NCBI RefSeq assembly: GCF_042676065.1 | Contig: NZ_JBHTJO010000001.1 | Location: 2,669,178-2,733,177 of the forward strand | Origin: Methyloligella solikamskensis | GTDB taxonomy: Bacteria; Pseudomonadota; Alphaproteobacteria; Rhizobiales; Methyloligellaceae | Direction: 5' to 3' | DNA length: 64,000 nucleotides | Shown: piece after piece, positions 52,858 through 62,629 of the stretch | Numbering within the stretch: position 1 is the first letter of the stretch | How the letters are laid out: every line of letters starts with the position of its first letter | Program-made: the position numbers and the translations under genes | Notes under the pieces: model-generated | Told to the model about the DNA's origin: nothing | The model's database searches: none | What the model saw: only the letters and a program-made list of their open reading frames with translations

Positions 52858-53838
52858 CTACCGTTTGGCCGATTCCCGAACCGACGGCGCCGCCATGCGG
52901 GCCAGGGTGAGCCAGAAGATTGCGAACAAGATCGCGGAGAAGCCCGCCGACAGTGCGGCTTTCTCCAGGCCGGGCGCCTTTAGGTTGAAATAGGCCAGCT
53001 GGAAGACGTTGAGCGCGACGATACCCCAGAGCATCCAGTCGGTCCGCAGCCTGGTCAGGACATAGCTTCCGAACGGCGCCATGATCAGCACGACCGGATA
53101 GGCACAGAGCCATGTCTGCACCTGGTGCTCGGTGAGGCCGGCATCGAAGACTGCGCGGTAGAAGGAACCCGCCACGCTGACCGCGGCCATGAGCATGATG
53201 CTCTGATGGGTGGCGACCTTCTCGTCCATGCGGAAGCGGGTCACCAGCAGGGTGTAGAGGACGATGTCCGCGCCGGTGCCGAACAGGCTGGCGCAGATGC
53301 CACCTAGGAAGAGCACAGCCGCAAGCGAGATCCGATCGGCGTGGCTGCGCACCTGAAGCGTCATGCGCTCGCCGCGGTGACGGCTCCACACGTAAGCCAG
53401 AGCGAAGGTCGTGATCAGGCTCAAGAACAGCGCCTGGATGACGAAGGTCGGAATCCCCTGTAGCAGCACCATACCGAAGACGAAGCCGACAAGGCAGACG
53501 GGGGCGAACCAAAGCACCGGTGCGTAGGCGGCGAGATCGGCGCCTTTGCGCGAAAGAATCCAGACGCTTGCCGAGGTCATGCCGACGCTCTGGATCATCA
53601 GGCTGAAATCCCGCGCCGTGGCGCGGTCGATGTCGAGAAAGACGCTCAGCACGGGAAAGGCGACGGCACCGCCCCCTTCCGACGTGAGGCCGGCGACGAA
53701 GGCCCCCAACACCATGATGGCGGGGTAGAACCAGTTATCGATCAGGAAGGAGAGGCTGGTCAGGCTTGCGAATAGCACGAGCCACAGCAGCAGCATGGCT
53801 GCGAACCAGGTGCGGAAAATCCAGCTTTGGAAGAACAT
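52858..53838 (-). CDS. TSUP-family (TauE/SafE) membrane permease
   Basis: 326 residues from ATG 53838 (MFFQSWIFRTWF); an ORF start at 53868 adds ten residues unlike the family. Eight or so membrane helices; the motif FVAGLTSEGGGAVAFPVLSVFLDI near the N-terminus and GGICASLFGTGADIVLY in the second half are the paired repeats of TSUP proteins, which export sulfite or other organosulfur anions. It overlaps nothing and follows the HWE kinase gene on the same strand by 33 nt. Substrate not determinable. Confidence 0.87.
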   Translation of the reverse strand: MFFQSWIFRTWFAAMLLLWLVLFASLTSLSFLIDNWFYPAIMVLGAFVAGLTSEGGGAVAFPVLSVFLDIDRATARDFSLMIQSVGMTSASVWILSRKGADLAAYAPVLWFAPVCLVGFVFGMVLLQGIPTFVIQALFLSLITTFALAYVWSRHRGERMTLQVRSHADRISLAAVLFLGGICASLFGTGADIVLYTLLVTRFRMDEKVATHQSIMLMAAVSVAGSFYRAVFDAGLTEHQVQTWLCAYPVVLIMAPFGSYVLTRLRTDWMLWGIVALNVFQLAYFNLKAPGLEKAALSAGFSAILFAIFWLTLARMAAPSVRESAKR

Positions 53839-53871
53839 CGACCGCGCGGCTCTGCCCGGCGGTGGCAAGGG

Positions 53872-54861
53872 TCAGGCAGGTTTCGCGAGATTCGCCGGGA
53901 CGCGGATGATGCAGCGAAGTCCGGCGTCGTTCCAGTCAAATTCCGCCGTTCCGCTCAACTGGCCCGTGACGCTGCGGTCTATGATCTTGGTCCCCATGCC
54001 GCTCTCATGCCCGGGATCGGGGCGCGGACCGCCGACTTCGATCCACTCGATGACGAAGTCGTCGGCTTGCCAGCTCCAGGTCACCGTGACCTGGCCCTCG
54101 GGACTCGACAGGGCGCCGTGCTTGGTCGCGTTCGTAGCCAGCTCATGCAACACCATTGAGGTCGGCTGAACAGCGTGGGCCACGATCCGCACATCTGGGC
54201 CCTCGTATGACAACCTGCCGCCGGCGGCCTCTGCCTCCACGTCCAAGAGCCCCGATAGCCTCGCGCTGTTGCCACCCTCCCCGAGAAGAAGGTCATGAGC
54301 GCTGGCGAGGGCACCGATCCGCCCGTAGATCTTGTCCTTGAACGCCTCCACCGTGTCCGCATCGGTAAGTTGGACCATGCTTCTGATCAGGGTCAGCATG
54401 TTCTTGCTGCGATGCTCGAACTCCGCGGAAATCAGCGCCAGCTTTTCTTCCTCGCGACGCTGCTCGCTGATGTCCTCGAAAAGTATCGCGACCTGACGTA
54501 GCTCCGGCTCGTAGACGCGGAAGGCGTACACATCGTACCAACGGCCGAGCGTCTCCGCATGCTCGCGAAAGCGTACCGGCTCCCCCGTCAGCGCGACTTG
54601 TCCGTAGATCCGATACCAGTGGTCTTCATGGTCCGTGCGAAGGGATCGCATAGTCCGGCCGACAGCACTGACGAGCCCGGTCTGCTCCTCGAAGGCGTCA
54701 TTCACCTTTAGAAAGCGGTAGTCCTCAGGTCTCTGATCCTCGTCGAACAGCACCTCGACGATGCAGAAGCCGCGATCGATCGAATCGAAGAGCATGCGCC
54801 CGTCGTCCGTCTGGAAGGCGCTTTCTACGTTGTCTTTGGAGGATGGCTGGGTATCGATCAA
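53872..54861 (-). CDS. PAS-domain HWE-family sensor histidine kinase (soluble)
   Basis: 329 residues without membrane helices. A PAS domain (about 25-135) leads to the HWE catalytic core: the phospho-acceptor in ISAEFEHRSKNMLTLIRSM, MVLHELATNATKHGAL as the N-box, and the W-x-E motif in VIEWIEVGGP. HWE kinases control stress or light responses in alphaproteobacteria and usually pair with PhyR-type or stand-alone receivers, none of which is adjacent. Another HWE kinase gene lies 178 nt upstream on the same strand. Confidence 0.9.
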   Translation of the reverse strand: MIDTQPSSKDNVESAFQTDDGRMLFDSIDRGFCIVEVLFDEDQRPEDYRFLKVNDAFEEQTGLVSAVGRTMRSLRTDHEDHWYRIYGQVALTGEPVRFREHAETLGRWYDVYAFRVYEPELRQVAILFEDISEQRREEEKLALISAEFEHRSKNMLTLIRSMVQLTDADTVEAFKDKIYGRIGALASAHDLLLGEGGNSARLSGLLDVEAEAAGGRLSYEGPDVRIVAHAVQPTSMVLHELATNATKHGALSSPEGQVTVTWSWQADDFVIEWIEVGGPRPDPGHESGMGTKIIDRSVTGQLSGTAEFDWNDAGLRCIIRVPANLAKPA

Positions 54862-55039
54862 TTGCGGCGCCAGGGGTCGTGACGGGATCGGCTACACCCG
54901 AATTACTGAGCATTACAGGTCGGTCCACTCGTGCAAGTTCACCGAAGCAAGCACAGCTCAGTGTCATATACGAGTATATGGGCGTCGTTCGTGCACTGCG
55001 AGTCGCCTTTCCGCCCGGCATGCCGGGCCGACGGGCCGC

Positions 55040-56437
55040 TCACTCCGCGTTTGCCTCGTTCCTAATCGGGAGCACGAGACGGCACGCGAAGCCTTCCGCC
55101 CCGTATTCGGGCTCCCAGGTGCCGCCAAATTGGGAGCGCACGAGGCCGCCGATGATCTGAGTGCCGAGGCCGGACCGGGAGGGCTCCTCCGCGGCAGGCC
55201 CGCCGCTCTCCCTCCAGTCGATAGCGAAAGTCTCCTCATCCTGCCACCGGCAGTGCAGCGACACGCTCCCGCTCGTGACCGAGAGACTTCCATATTTCGA
55301 AGCGTTGTTCGCAAGCTCGTGGACGATCATGCCGAGTGAAACCGATGAGCTGGGGTCCAGAAGCGCGTCCTCGCCCGCGAAATGCAGCCGATCCTCCCGG
55401 TCCGTGTCGAGATAAGGTTCGATCTCGTCGATGATGATCTCACGGGCCGAGCTCCCCTCTTCGGTCGCATACATCAGCCGATCCGTGGAGCGGAGCAGGC
55501 AGCTCATGCGCGCCTCGACGCAAGACACCAGGGCAGCCGGCGATTCGGCATCGCGCTCGCAGAGCGACATGAGGGCGCGGACATTGGCGAAGACATTCCG
55601 AATTCGATGGCCCGCCTCGCTCAGCCGTAGCTCCATCTGCTGTTCGTCCCTGCGCCTCTGGCTCACATCCCGGAACACCATGACCGCGCCGATGATCTCG
55701 CCCTTGTGATTACGGATCGGCGCTGCGCTGTCATCGAGAGGCGAGGTCTGGCCGTCGCGGTTCTTCAGGATCGTGGTTGACGTTAGGACGACTATGTGGC
55801 CGGCGGAAAGCGCCCGCCTGATCGGGCTTTCGACAACTCGCCCGCTCTCCTCATCGCGAAGATCGAATACATCCTCGATGGGCCTGTCCACAGCGTCGGC
55901 CTCGGACCAGCCCGTGAGCCGTTCGGCTACGTCGTTCATGAACTCGACGCGGCCGTTCGCGTCGCTTGCGATCACGCCGTCGCCAATGCTGGCAAGCGTC
56001 TGGGCGAGCCAGGCCTGGCGAGCGTTGGCCTCGATCTCCACCTTGCGGAGCCGATCGGCCACGCGGGCGAAGGCGAGCATGCAAGCGCCGGTTGCGCAGA
56101 TCGCGGCGACGGTGACGGTGCGGTTGATGCCGATCACCCAGGCGGGATCGTCTGTGCCCCAGGAGCCTAACAGCGTGCCGAGCAATGCGCCGACCGCCAG
56201 CACGGTCGCAAGGCCGCACATGGCGAGGGTGGCGTAGCGGTTGGAATGGCCGAACGTTGTAAGGACCGCCAGCACGTAGCAGGCGCTAAGACCGCCCCTC
56301 AGCGGAAGGAAAAGTTCGGCTAGAAAGGCCGTCACCGCCAGAATGAGGCCGGCCCACGGCAGCAGGACGAACAGAATGCCCTTTGCGTCGCCGGCGGATC
56401 GCAACTCCTTGAAGCGATCCGGATACGTCAGACTCAT
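55040..56437 (-). CDS. Membrane-bound PAS/HWE-family sensor histidine kinase
   Basis: 465 residues. Four or so N-terminal membrane helices (about 28-145), a PAS domain (about 165-280) with IGDGVIASDANGRVEFMNDVAERLTGWSEAD, then the HWE core: LRLSEAGHRIRNVFANVRAL, VHELANNASKYGSL and FAIDWRESGGP. The acceptor histidine and the N- and W-x-E motifs are all present. The membrane part has short loops, so it may sense the membrane rather than a periplasmic ligand. It is divergent from a Crp-type regulator with 149 nt between starts. Confidence 0.9.
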   Translation of the reverse strand: MSLTYPDRFKELRSAGDAKGILFVLLPWAGLILAVTAFLAELFLPLRGGLSACYVLAVLTTFGHSNRYATLAMCGLATVLAVGALLGTLLGSWGTDDPAWVIGINRTVTVAAICATGACMLAFARVADRLRKVEIEANARQAWLAQTLASIGDGVIASDANGRVEFMNDVAERLTGWSEADAVDRPIEDVFDLRDEESGRVVESPIRRALSAGHIVVLTSTTILKNRDGQTSPLDDSAAPIRNHKGEIIGAVMVFRDVSQRRRDEQQMELRLSEAGHRIRNVFANVRALMSLCERDAESPAALVSCVEARMSCLLRSTDRLMYATEEGSSAREIIIDEIEPYLDTDREDRLHFAGEDALLDPSSSVSLGMIVHELANNASKYGSLSVTSGSVSLHCRWQDEETFAIDWRESGGPAAEEPSRSGLGTQIIGGLVRSQFGGTWEPEYGAEGFACRLVLPIRNEANAE

Positions 56438-56586
56438 TCAAGGGACTCCGCGCGAAGAGCAAGTAGACCCCTACCCATCATGGGCGGAATATGCTGAGTT
56501 TCGAACGGCCGGTCTGTCGGAAATCCGACATTCAGAGCTGCGAAAAAGTGGTAGTCACAGCCATTCTCGACTGAACTTAGCGTCCG

Positions 56587-57306
56587 ATGTGTGACTCCCA
56601 CAAGTATTCCAACCGCATACTCCAAAATCTCTCAGATTCGGCCTTGGAGCTTCTGGAGCCGCATCTTCAACCCATTCGACTGGGGGTGAGGGAAATCATT
56701 TTAGAATCGGGCGATTCGATCGACCAGGTCTATTTTCCCGAGACCGCGGTCATCTCCCTGGTTTCACCCTTTCTCGACGGGCGCGTGCCGGAGCTCGCCA
56801 GCATTGGTCGGGAGGGAATATCCGGCTGCCTCTCCGCGATCGGCAGCGGCACGACCTTCAGCCAATGGGTTGCGCAGGTGCCGGGGCGTGCGCTGCAATG
56901 CCCGGCTTCTGCCTTCGAGTCCGCCTTCGAGCAGAGCCAGGGCTTCCGGCAGGCCACGATCTGCTACATGGAAGCGCTCCAATGCCAGATCATGCAGTCC
57001 GTCGCCTGCAACGCCATGCATCCGGTGGAGGCTCGCTGCTGCCGCTGGATCCTGATGATGCGCGATCGCAGCGACAGCGATGAGCTGGCGCTGACCCAGG
57101 AGTTCCTGGCGGAGATCCTTTCGGTGCATCGGTCCAGCGTCTCGCTGACCATCGGCACGCTGCAGCAGGCGGGCTATCTGGAGGCCAAGCGCGGATCTCT
57201 ACGCATTCTCGACCGCAAAGGCCTCGAGAACGTCTCCTGCGAGTGCTACCGGATCGTCCGCGACCGGTTCGAGGACCTGCTGCCGGGCACCTTCATCACT
57301 CAGTAA
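56587..57306 (+). CDS. Crp/Fnr-family transcriptional regulator
   Basis: 239 residues. A cyclic-nucleotide-type barrel (about 15-135, ILESGDSIDQVYFPETAVISLVS) is followed by a winged helix (about 160-225) with LTQEFLAEILSVHRSSVSLTIGTLQQAGYLEAKRGSLRILDRKGLE. The FNR four-Cys cluster pattern is absent, so iron-sulfur oxygen sensing is unlikely. Such regulators in alphaproteobacteria often pair with light or stress kinases, and this one is divergent from a membrane HWE kinase. Confidence 0.9.
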   Translation: MCDSHKYSNRILQNLSDSALELLEPHLQPIRLGVREIILESGDSIDQVYFPETAVISLVSPFLDGRVPELASIGREGISGCLSAIGSGTTFSQWVAQVPGRALQCPASAFESAFEQSQGFRQATICYMEALQCQIMQSVACNAMHPVEARCCRWILMMRDRSDSDELALTQEFLAEILSVHRSSVSLTIGTLQQAGYLEAKRGSLRILDRKGLENVSCECYRIVRDRFEDLLPGTFITQ

Positions 57307-57319
57307 AGGCTCCGCCCGC

Positions 57320-58159
57320 CTACTTCTCCGGAAACAGGAAGGTCGCGACCGCGCGCACGCCCCAGTCGGGTCCGCCGTCGGGACTGTCGAGATAGGCACG
57401 CCCGCCGACCCCGAGCTGCACAGGCTGCTCGCCGAGATGATAGATGTGGCTCACCAGTAGGTTGACCGGAAGTCTGGACTCGTTGGCGGTCCAGTCGAAG
57501 GTCATCTCCATGTTGAGAGCGAGGGTCGTGGAGTCCTTCCAGGTATAGGTCAGGAAGGGCTGGAGGAAGGCCTGGTTGACCTCCGGCTTGTACTCGCCGC
57601 CCGAAGCGTCCGCATAGGACCAGATCTGATTGGCGAGCGCGCCATAGGTCCAGCCCGCTTGCTGCTTCAGCACCACGACGGTGGGGCCGGCGCCCCATTT
57701 GTCGGTGCCGAGATCGCGGTCCGTCGCCGTCGGCCAGAGGAACGCGGGGCCCACGCCCCAGATGATCCCGCTCTTGGTGGATTTCGGCGACAGGAAGAAG
57801 CTCTGTAGCGTATCGCCCAGGCCGAACTCGTTATCGAGACCGGGTGCGGCGGCCTGGAAATCCAGTACCGGCAGAATCGTGCGGGTAATCAGATTCCAAT
57901 CCGCCGAGATCCCCGTCGGGATCACGGGCTGGATATTCAGAGTGCTGCGCTTCGCATCCGACGGGCCGAAGCAGCAGTCGAAATTGTACTGGAAGGGCAC
58001 GCTGATCAGATCGGCGACGGGATTGGACAGCTGCTTGGCAAGATCGCTGCTGTCGTCGGCTGCGGCGGGTCCCGCGAAAAGAAGTGCAGCTGCAAGAACA
58101 ATCAGTAGGCGCAGCTGGACGCAAACGCGTCGCCCCTGCGCAGACGCAATCTCAAACAA
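57320..58159 (-). CDS. Putative outer-membrane beta-barrel protein (PF13557-like)
   Basis: About 279 residues counted from TTG 58159, which precedes a signal peptide (LLIVLAAALLFAGPAAA-DD). The mature part alternates hydrophobic and polar residues in strands and ends with F-P-E-K; segments NPVADLISVPFQYNFD, LGDTLQSFFLSP and GVGPAFLWPTATD resemble the phenol-degradation MetA/neuromedin U-like porin group. The start is uncertain: the frame is open to 58306, but I see no good ribosome site there. Cargo unknown. Confidence 0.6.
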   Translation of the reverse strand: MFEIASAQGRRVCVQLRLLIVLAAALLFAGPAAADDSSDLAKQLSNPVADLISVPFQYNFDCCFGPSDAKRSTLNIQPVIPTGISADWNLITRTILPVLDFQAAAPGLDNEFGLGDTLQSFFLSPKSTKSGIIWGVGPAFLWPTATDRDLGTDKWGAGPTVVVLKQQAGWTYGALANQIWSYADASGGEYKPEVNQAFLQPFLTYTWKDSTTLALNMEMTFDWTANESRLPVNLLVSHIYHLGEQPVQLGVGGRAYLDSPDGGPDWGVRAVATFLFPEK

Positions 58160-58442
58160 AATATCAATTCCAAAACTATGTCGGTTCGGCTTCTCCGACT
58201 CGGTTTTAGCATCGCGGCGCGCTTGGCGCCGCGTGTTGCCGAAATCCGATGTGGACAAGTGCGGCCCCGGCCAGCGAGGTCTCCTGCACCTTCCGCGCTC
58301 CAACAAAGCGCTTACCCTCCCCAGTGCGACAACTTGACACCAGCCTTATCGCCGGGTAGCCGCATTTCTTTTCGACCAATCGGTGCCTGCGGGGTTTGGG
58401 GCAACTGCATATTCGAAGCGTCAATTTTCTAAGGAAGTGATC

Positions 58443-60059
58443 ATGGCCTCTTCGCGAACTTTCGAGACGGACCGGCGCGACGTTCTTGCCGGGATTGCGG
58501 CTCTGTTTGCAGGGGCGGCCCTGCCCCTGCCCGCGTTCGCCCAAGGCGCAAGCCCAGAGCCCCGCCATGGCACCGCTCTACCGCTTGGCAAGCCGGAGCC
58601 CTACTCATTCGAGATCCTGAAAGCCCGCGCGGAGAAGCTTGCGTCGGAGCCCTACAAAGATGCGCCCCCGAAGGCGGCCGACATTCTGGAGACCGTCGAT
58701 TTCGACGCCTATCAGAAGATCGCCTTCAAGCCGGAGATGGCGCTCTGGCCGAAGACCGACACGCCGTTTTCCACCCAGCTCTTCCATCTCGGCCGCTACT
58801 TCAAGTCGCCGGTGGAGATGCATGTGGTCGAAGGGGGCAAGCAGGAGAATATCGGCTACACGCCGGAGGCCTTCACCTTCAAGGACGACGCCGTCCGGAA
58901 GAAGCTCCCCGAGGATCTCGGCTATGCGGGCTTCCGGCTCATGGAGCCCGGCGGCAAGGCGGACTGGCTCGCCTTCCTGGGCGCGAGCTATTTCCGTTCG
59001 GCCGGGCCCGACGGGCAGTACGGCATGTCGGCCCGGGGGCTCGCCATCGATACCGGCCTGCCGCGGCCGGAAGAGTTTCCGCATTTCTCAGGGTTCTGGC
59101 TGCACCGGCCGAAGCCCGGCGCCACCTCCATGGTGGTCGATGCGCTGCTTGAGAGCGAAAGCTGCACGGGCGCCTATCGCTTCGTGATCTCCGGCCCTGA
59201 GACCTTCGTCATGGACATCACGGCCAATATCTATGTGCGCAAGGATATCGAACGGCTCGGCATCGCCCCCCTCACCAGCATGTATTGGTATGGCGAGACG
59301 ACGCCCCGGCCGAACAAGGATTGGCGGCCCGAGGTGCATGACAGCGACGGGCTCGCCATGTGGACCGGCGCCGGCGAGCGTTTGTGGAGGCCTTTGAACA
59401 ATCCGGAGGTGACCCGCACCAGCACCTTCACTGACGACAATCCGAAGGGCTTCGGCCTGCTGCAGCGGGACCGCGACTTCGCCGAGTATCAGGACGATGG
59501 CGCGTTCTACGAGAAGCGGCCGGGGGTCTGGATCGAGCCGGTCGGCGACTGGGGCAAGGGCGAAGTTCAGCTTCTCGAGATCCCGACCGACGACGAGATC
59601 TACGACAATATCGCCGCCTACTGGAAACCGGCAGAGCCGATCGCCGCGGGCAGCGCCCACACCTTCGAATACAAGCTTCACTGGGTGGCCGAAGAGCCCT
59701 ACCCGCCGGAAGTCGGCCGGGTGGTCGCAACGCGGCTTGGGCAAGGCGGCATCCCCGGTCAGGAGCGGCCGGACAATGTGAAGAAGTTCGTGGTCGATTT
59801 CGAAGGCGGCCCCCTGTCGAAGCTGAAGCAGCGCTTCGACCTGAACGTGCATGTCGACGCCTCCCGCGGCACGGTCGACAACCCGTTCGCCATCAAGGTG
59901 GTGGGCACGGATCGCTGGCGGGCGATCTTCGATCTTGAGGTCGAAGGCGAGGAGCCGGTGGAGCTGCGGCTTTACCTGTCGCTCGACGGCGAGACCCTGA
60001 CAGAGACCTGGCTCTACCAGTACCTGCCGGCAAGCGCCCCGCCCGTCCGGCGGTCTTAG
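58443..60059 (+). CDS. opgD: Periplasmic glucan biosynthesis protein (OpgG/OpgD family)
   Basis: 538 residues from ATG 58443, with AGGAAG upstream. A twin-arginine signal peptide is visible (DRRDVLAGIAALFAGAALPLPAFA), as in OpgD rather than Sec-exported OpgG. The mature protein opens FEILKARAEKLASEPYKDAPP and contains the family segments IAFKPEMALWP, QLFHLGRYFKSPVEM, FGLLQRDRDFAEYQDDGAFYEKRPGVWIEP and GEVQLLEIPTDDEIYDNI. It acts on osmoregulated periplasmic glucans. It is convergent with tdm, 21 nt apart. Confidence 0.92.
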   Translation: MASSRTFETDRRDVLAGIAALFAGAALPLPAFAQGASPEPRHGTALPLGKPEPYSFEILKARAEKLASEPYKDAPPKAADILETVDFDAYQKIAFKPEMALWPKTDTPFSTQLFHLGRYFKSPVEMHVVEGGKQENIGYTPEAFTFKDDAVRKKLPEDLGYAGFRLMEPGGKADWLAFLGASYFRSAGPDGQYGMSARGLAIDTGLPRPEEFPHFSGFWLHRPKPGATSMVVDALLESESCTGAYRFVISGPETFVMDITANIYVRKDIERLGIAPLTSMYWYGETTPRPNKDWRPEVHDSDGLAMWTGAGERLWRPLNNPEVTRTSTFTDDNPKGFGLLQRDRDFAEYQDDGAFYEKRPGVWIEPVGDWGKGEVQLLEIPTDDEIYDNIAAYWKPAEPIAAGSAHTFEYKLHWVAEEPYPPEVGRVVATRLGQGGIPGQERPDNVKKFVVDFEGGPLSKLKQRFDLNVHVDASRGTVDNPFAIKVVGTDRWRAIFDLEVEGEEPVELRLYLSLDGETLTETWLYQYLPASAPPVRRS

Positions 60060-60080
60060 CGCCCCTCAGTGTCTCTTCCG

Positions 60081-62435
60081 TTATTCTGGTGCGACGTCCC
60101 GGACGCGGGTTTTCTTTGGGTCGTAGTGTGAGAGGGTGACGATGGTTGCCGGGATGCGTTTCTGGTGGCCGTCGAGCTTGCCGATCTCCACTTGCGTCCC
60201 GGGCTCGCTCTTGGTCACGTCCATCCTTGCGAGCGCGATGTTCTTCTTCAGGATGGGCGAGCGGGTCGAGCTCGTCACCTCGCCGATCTGCGCCCGGCCG
60301 ATGTAGATCGGATCGCCGTGGTGGATGCATTCGTTGCTGCCGATATCGAGGCCGACGAGCTTCTTCTGGGGGTTGGCCTTGCGGCGGGCGAGCGCCTCCG
60401 AGCCGATGAAGGGCTCCTCCTCCATGTCCTTGCGCACCGTGAAGCCGATGCCTGCCTCGAACGGGTCGGTCTGATCGCAGAAGTCGTAGCCGGCGAAGAC
60501 GAGGCCCGCCTCGATGCGCACCATGTCGAGCGCCAGGAGGCCGAAGGGGCGAAGCCCGTGGGGCTGGCCCGCCTCCCAGATGGCGTCGAACACTTCAGGG
60601 GCTGCGTCCGGGTGGCACCAGATCTCATAGCCGAGCTCGCCCGTATAGCCGGTGCGCGAGATCACCACAGGCTGATCGGCGATGCGGCCGACCAGGAAGC
60701 GGAACCATTTCAGCTCCTCGATGGTCGGCTGGTCGGGCCGGGTCCACACGATCTCCTTCAGGATGTCCCGGGATCTGGGGCCCTGGAGCGCCACGTTGTG
60801 GAGCTGGTCGGTGGAAGACCGCACCCAGACCTTGAGGCCCCGCTCTTCGGCCACCTGGCGCATCCAGACGCCGAGATAATCGTCGCCGCACACGACCCGG
60901 AAGTTGTTCTGGCAGAGCCGGAACACGGTCCCGTCGTCGATCATGCCGCCATGGTCGTAGCAGAAGGCGGTATAGACCACCTGACCCTGGCTCAGCTTGC
61001 GGATGTTGCGGGTGGCGACCAGATGGACGAGCTCCTCCGCATCCGGCCCCGTCACCTCGAACTTGCGCAAGGCCGAGAGGTCCATGATCACCGCCTTCTC
61101 CCGGCAGGCCCAGTATTCCTCGATGGGCTCCACGTCGGAGAAGCAGGTGGGCAGCCAGAAGCCGCGGTAATCTTCGAACTTGCGGGTAAGGGCTGCGAAG
61201 CGCGGATAGAAGCCGCTCTCCCGCGTCAGGCGCGGCTCGGCGTCGGGGGTCATGCGATGGGCCTTTCCTTTCGGGAAGTCGTTCTCCTTGTCGTAGACGC
61301 GCACCTGGATATCCGTGGGGCTCCAGCCATTGGCCGGATCGATATCGTCGGCGCAGGACGACGAGGCGCAGACGATGTCGGTGAGCGCGCGTAAGAGCAC
61401 GTAGTCCCCGGGGCGCGACCAGGGCTCGTCCAGGCCGATCCCGTCATCGTCGTCGACAAAGGTGTTGTAGAAGAAGTTGATGGCCGGCCAGCCCTTGCGG
61501 GGCGCGATCGCGTCGTAGGGCTCCAAACAGGCGTTGAAGTTGTCCGTGCAGTTGGAATGGCCCGGATAGCCCATATCCTCGTAATACTTGGCGTTGCAGG
61601 CCAGCATGAACGTGTCGTGGCGGCCCACCGTGTCCTGGATCACCTCCACGAGAGGCTTCTGGGTCTGGTCGTAATACTTCGAATGCAGCCCCGGCCCCGG
61701 GGCCGCGCTCCCCATCAAGGTATGGGTGGTGGTGGCATCCAGCCCGTTCTCGATACCCCGCTTCAGAGCTTCCGCATCGAAGGCGAGGAAGTCGGAGCAT
61801 TGCCGCCCCTCAACATCGACGATCTGGATATAATCCCCGGCCTTCACCTCGTAAGACGCGGCGGTGGCCGCATCGACCCTGAGATCCATCTTGGGCTCCG
61901 CCAAAGGCGGCGGCGCATCGAGGCGCTCGTCGGTCGTCTGCTCGATCTCGATCAGAAGATCGGTCGGGGTGTTCTGCTCGTCCGGCGCCATGGCGCTGCC
62001 CGGCGCCACCAGCACGCAGAGACCGGTCGCCTTGATCTCGAACTGGACCTTCGAGCCCGGCGCGCTGTCCGGCCCGAAGAGGCGGCTGCCGCGGATCTCC
62101 CCCTTGTCCACGTTGCGGGAGCCCAACGCATGCTCGGTGGCTGCCCGGCCTTCCAAAGCCTCGTCCAGAGCCTCTTCCAAAGTGGGCGCATCGAGATGGG
62201 TCAGGGACGGGATCACCGCCTGGCCGCCTTCCGTCTCCGAGAGCGCATAAAGCAGCCCGAGCTGGGCGCCCTCCGGGTCGATGACCGTGAGCTTGTCGCC
62301 CTCCCGCACCCCGAAGGCGAGACAGCCGCCGCCCGCCACCCGGGTCCGGCGGATGCGCTTGCCCGCATGGGAGGTGGTGGGGGAAGACGTGGCTTCCGAT
62401 AGGGTGCGCGGTCGCGTCTCGCTGTCCAGGCTCAT
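60081..62435 (-). CDS. tdm: Trimethylamine N-oxide demethylase (DUF1989-GcvT fusion)
   Basis: 784 residues. The N-terminal half is a DUF1989 domain; GDYIQIVDVEGRQCSDFLAF, DTFMLACNAKYYEDMGYPGHSNCTDNF and the Cys pair near 356-361 supply the Cys residues expected to bind zinc (about C280, C296 and one of C356/C361). The C-terminal half (about 410-784) is a GcvT-like tetrahydrofolate-binding domain (VALQGPRSRDIL, ISRTGYTGELGYEIW). This pairing is the reported architecture of Tdm, which splits TMAO into dimethylamine and formaldehyde, with the second domain passing the one-carbon unit to tetrahydrofolate. It lies directly downstream of tmm, as expected. Confidence 0.88.
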   Translation of the reverse strand: MSLDSETRPRTLSEATSSPTTSHAGKRIRRTRVAGGGCLAFGVREGDKLTVIDPEGAQLGLLYALSETEGGQAVIPSLTHLDAPTLEEALDEALEGRAATEHALGSRNVDKGEIRGSRLFGPDSAPGSKVQFEIKATGLCVLVAPGSAMAPDEQNTPTDLLIEIEQTTDERLDAPPPLAEPKMDLRVDAATAASYEVKAGDYIQIVDVEGRQCSDFLAFDAEALKRGIENGLDATTTHTLMGSAAPGPGLHSKYYDQTQKPLVEVIQDTVGRHDTFMLACNAKYYEDMGYPGHSNCTDNFNACLEPYDAIAPRKGWPAINFFYNTFVDDDDGIGLDEPWSRPGDYVLLRALTDIVCASSSCADDIDPANGWSPTDIQVRVYDKENDFPKGKAHRMTPDAEPRLTRESGFYPRFAALTRKFEDYRGFWLPTCFSDVEPIEEYWACREKAVIMDLSALRKFEVTGPDAEELVHLVATRNIRKLSQGQVVYTAFCYDHGGMIDDGTVFRLCQNNFRVVCGDDYLGVWMRQVAEERGLKVWVRSSTDQLHNVALQGPRSRDILKEIVWTRPDQPTIEELKWFRFLVGRIADQPVVISRTGYTGELGYEIWCHPDAAPEVFDAIWEAGQPHGLRPFGLLALDMVRIEAGLVFAGYDFCDQTDPFEAGIGFTVRKDMEEEPFIGSEALARRKANPQKKLVGLDIGSNECIHHGDPIYIGRAQIGEVTSSTRSPILKKNIALARMDVTKSEPGTQVEIGKLDGHQKRIPATIVTLSHYDPKKTRVRDVAPE

Positions 62436-62567
62436 AAGCGCTCTCCTTCAAGGCCCCCTTCCAGGAGCCGCTTCGGTCGCTCGTGGTGGAACGCGGCAAG
62501 CCCCATCGGGCTCCCCCGTTCGCGCCCCGCCTCATCAGAGCGATGCCGGTCTTCGAGGCTGTTGGCA

Positions 62568-62593
62568 AAGGAGCGGCGGTGCCGCCGCTCCTT
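62568..62593. terminator. Perfect 12-bp inverted repeat between tmm and tdm
   Basis: AAGGAGCGGCGG (62568-62579) and CCGCCGCTCCTT (62582-62593) are exact complements around a 2-nt centre, in the 194-nt gap between the two genes. On the minus strand only a short TTT follows, so it is more likely an attenuator or mRNA-stability stem than a full terminator. Confidence 0.5.
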
Positions 62594-62629
62594 CTCACAA
62601 GGCGGTTACTCCGCCGCTTGTCTATGGGG

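Noticed and set aside
51896..53512. 538-residue minus-strand open frame spanning gdhA and the TSUP gene
   Set aside because: Crosses two well-supported genes in another frame and has Arg-rich translation typical of a shadow.
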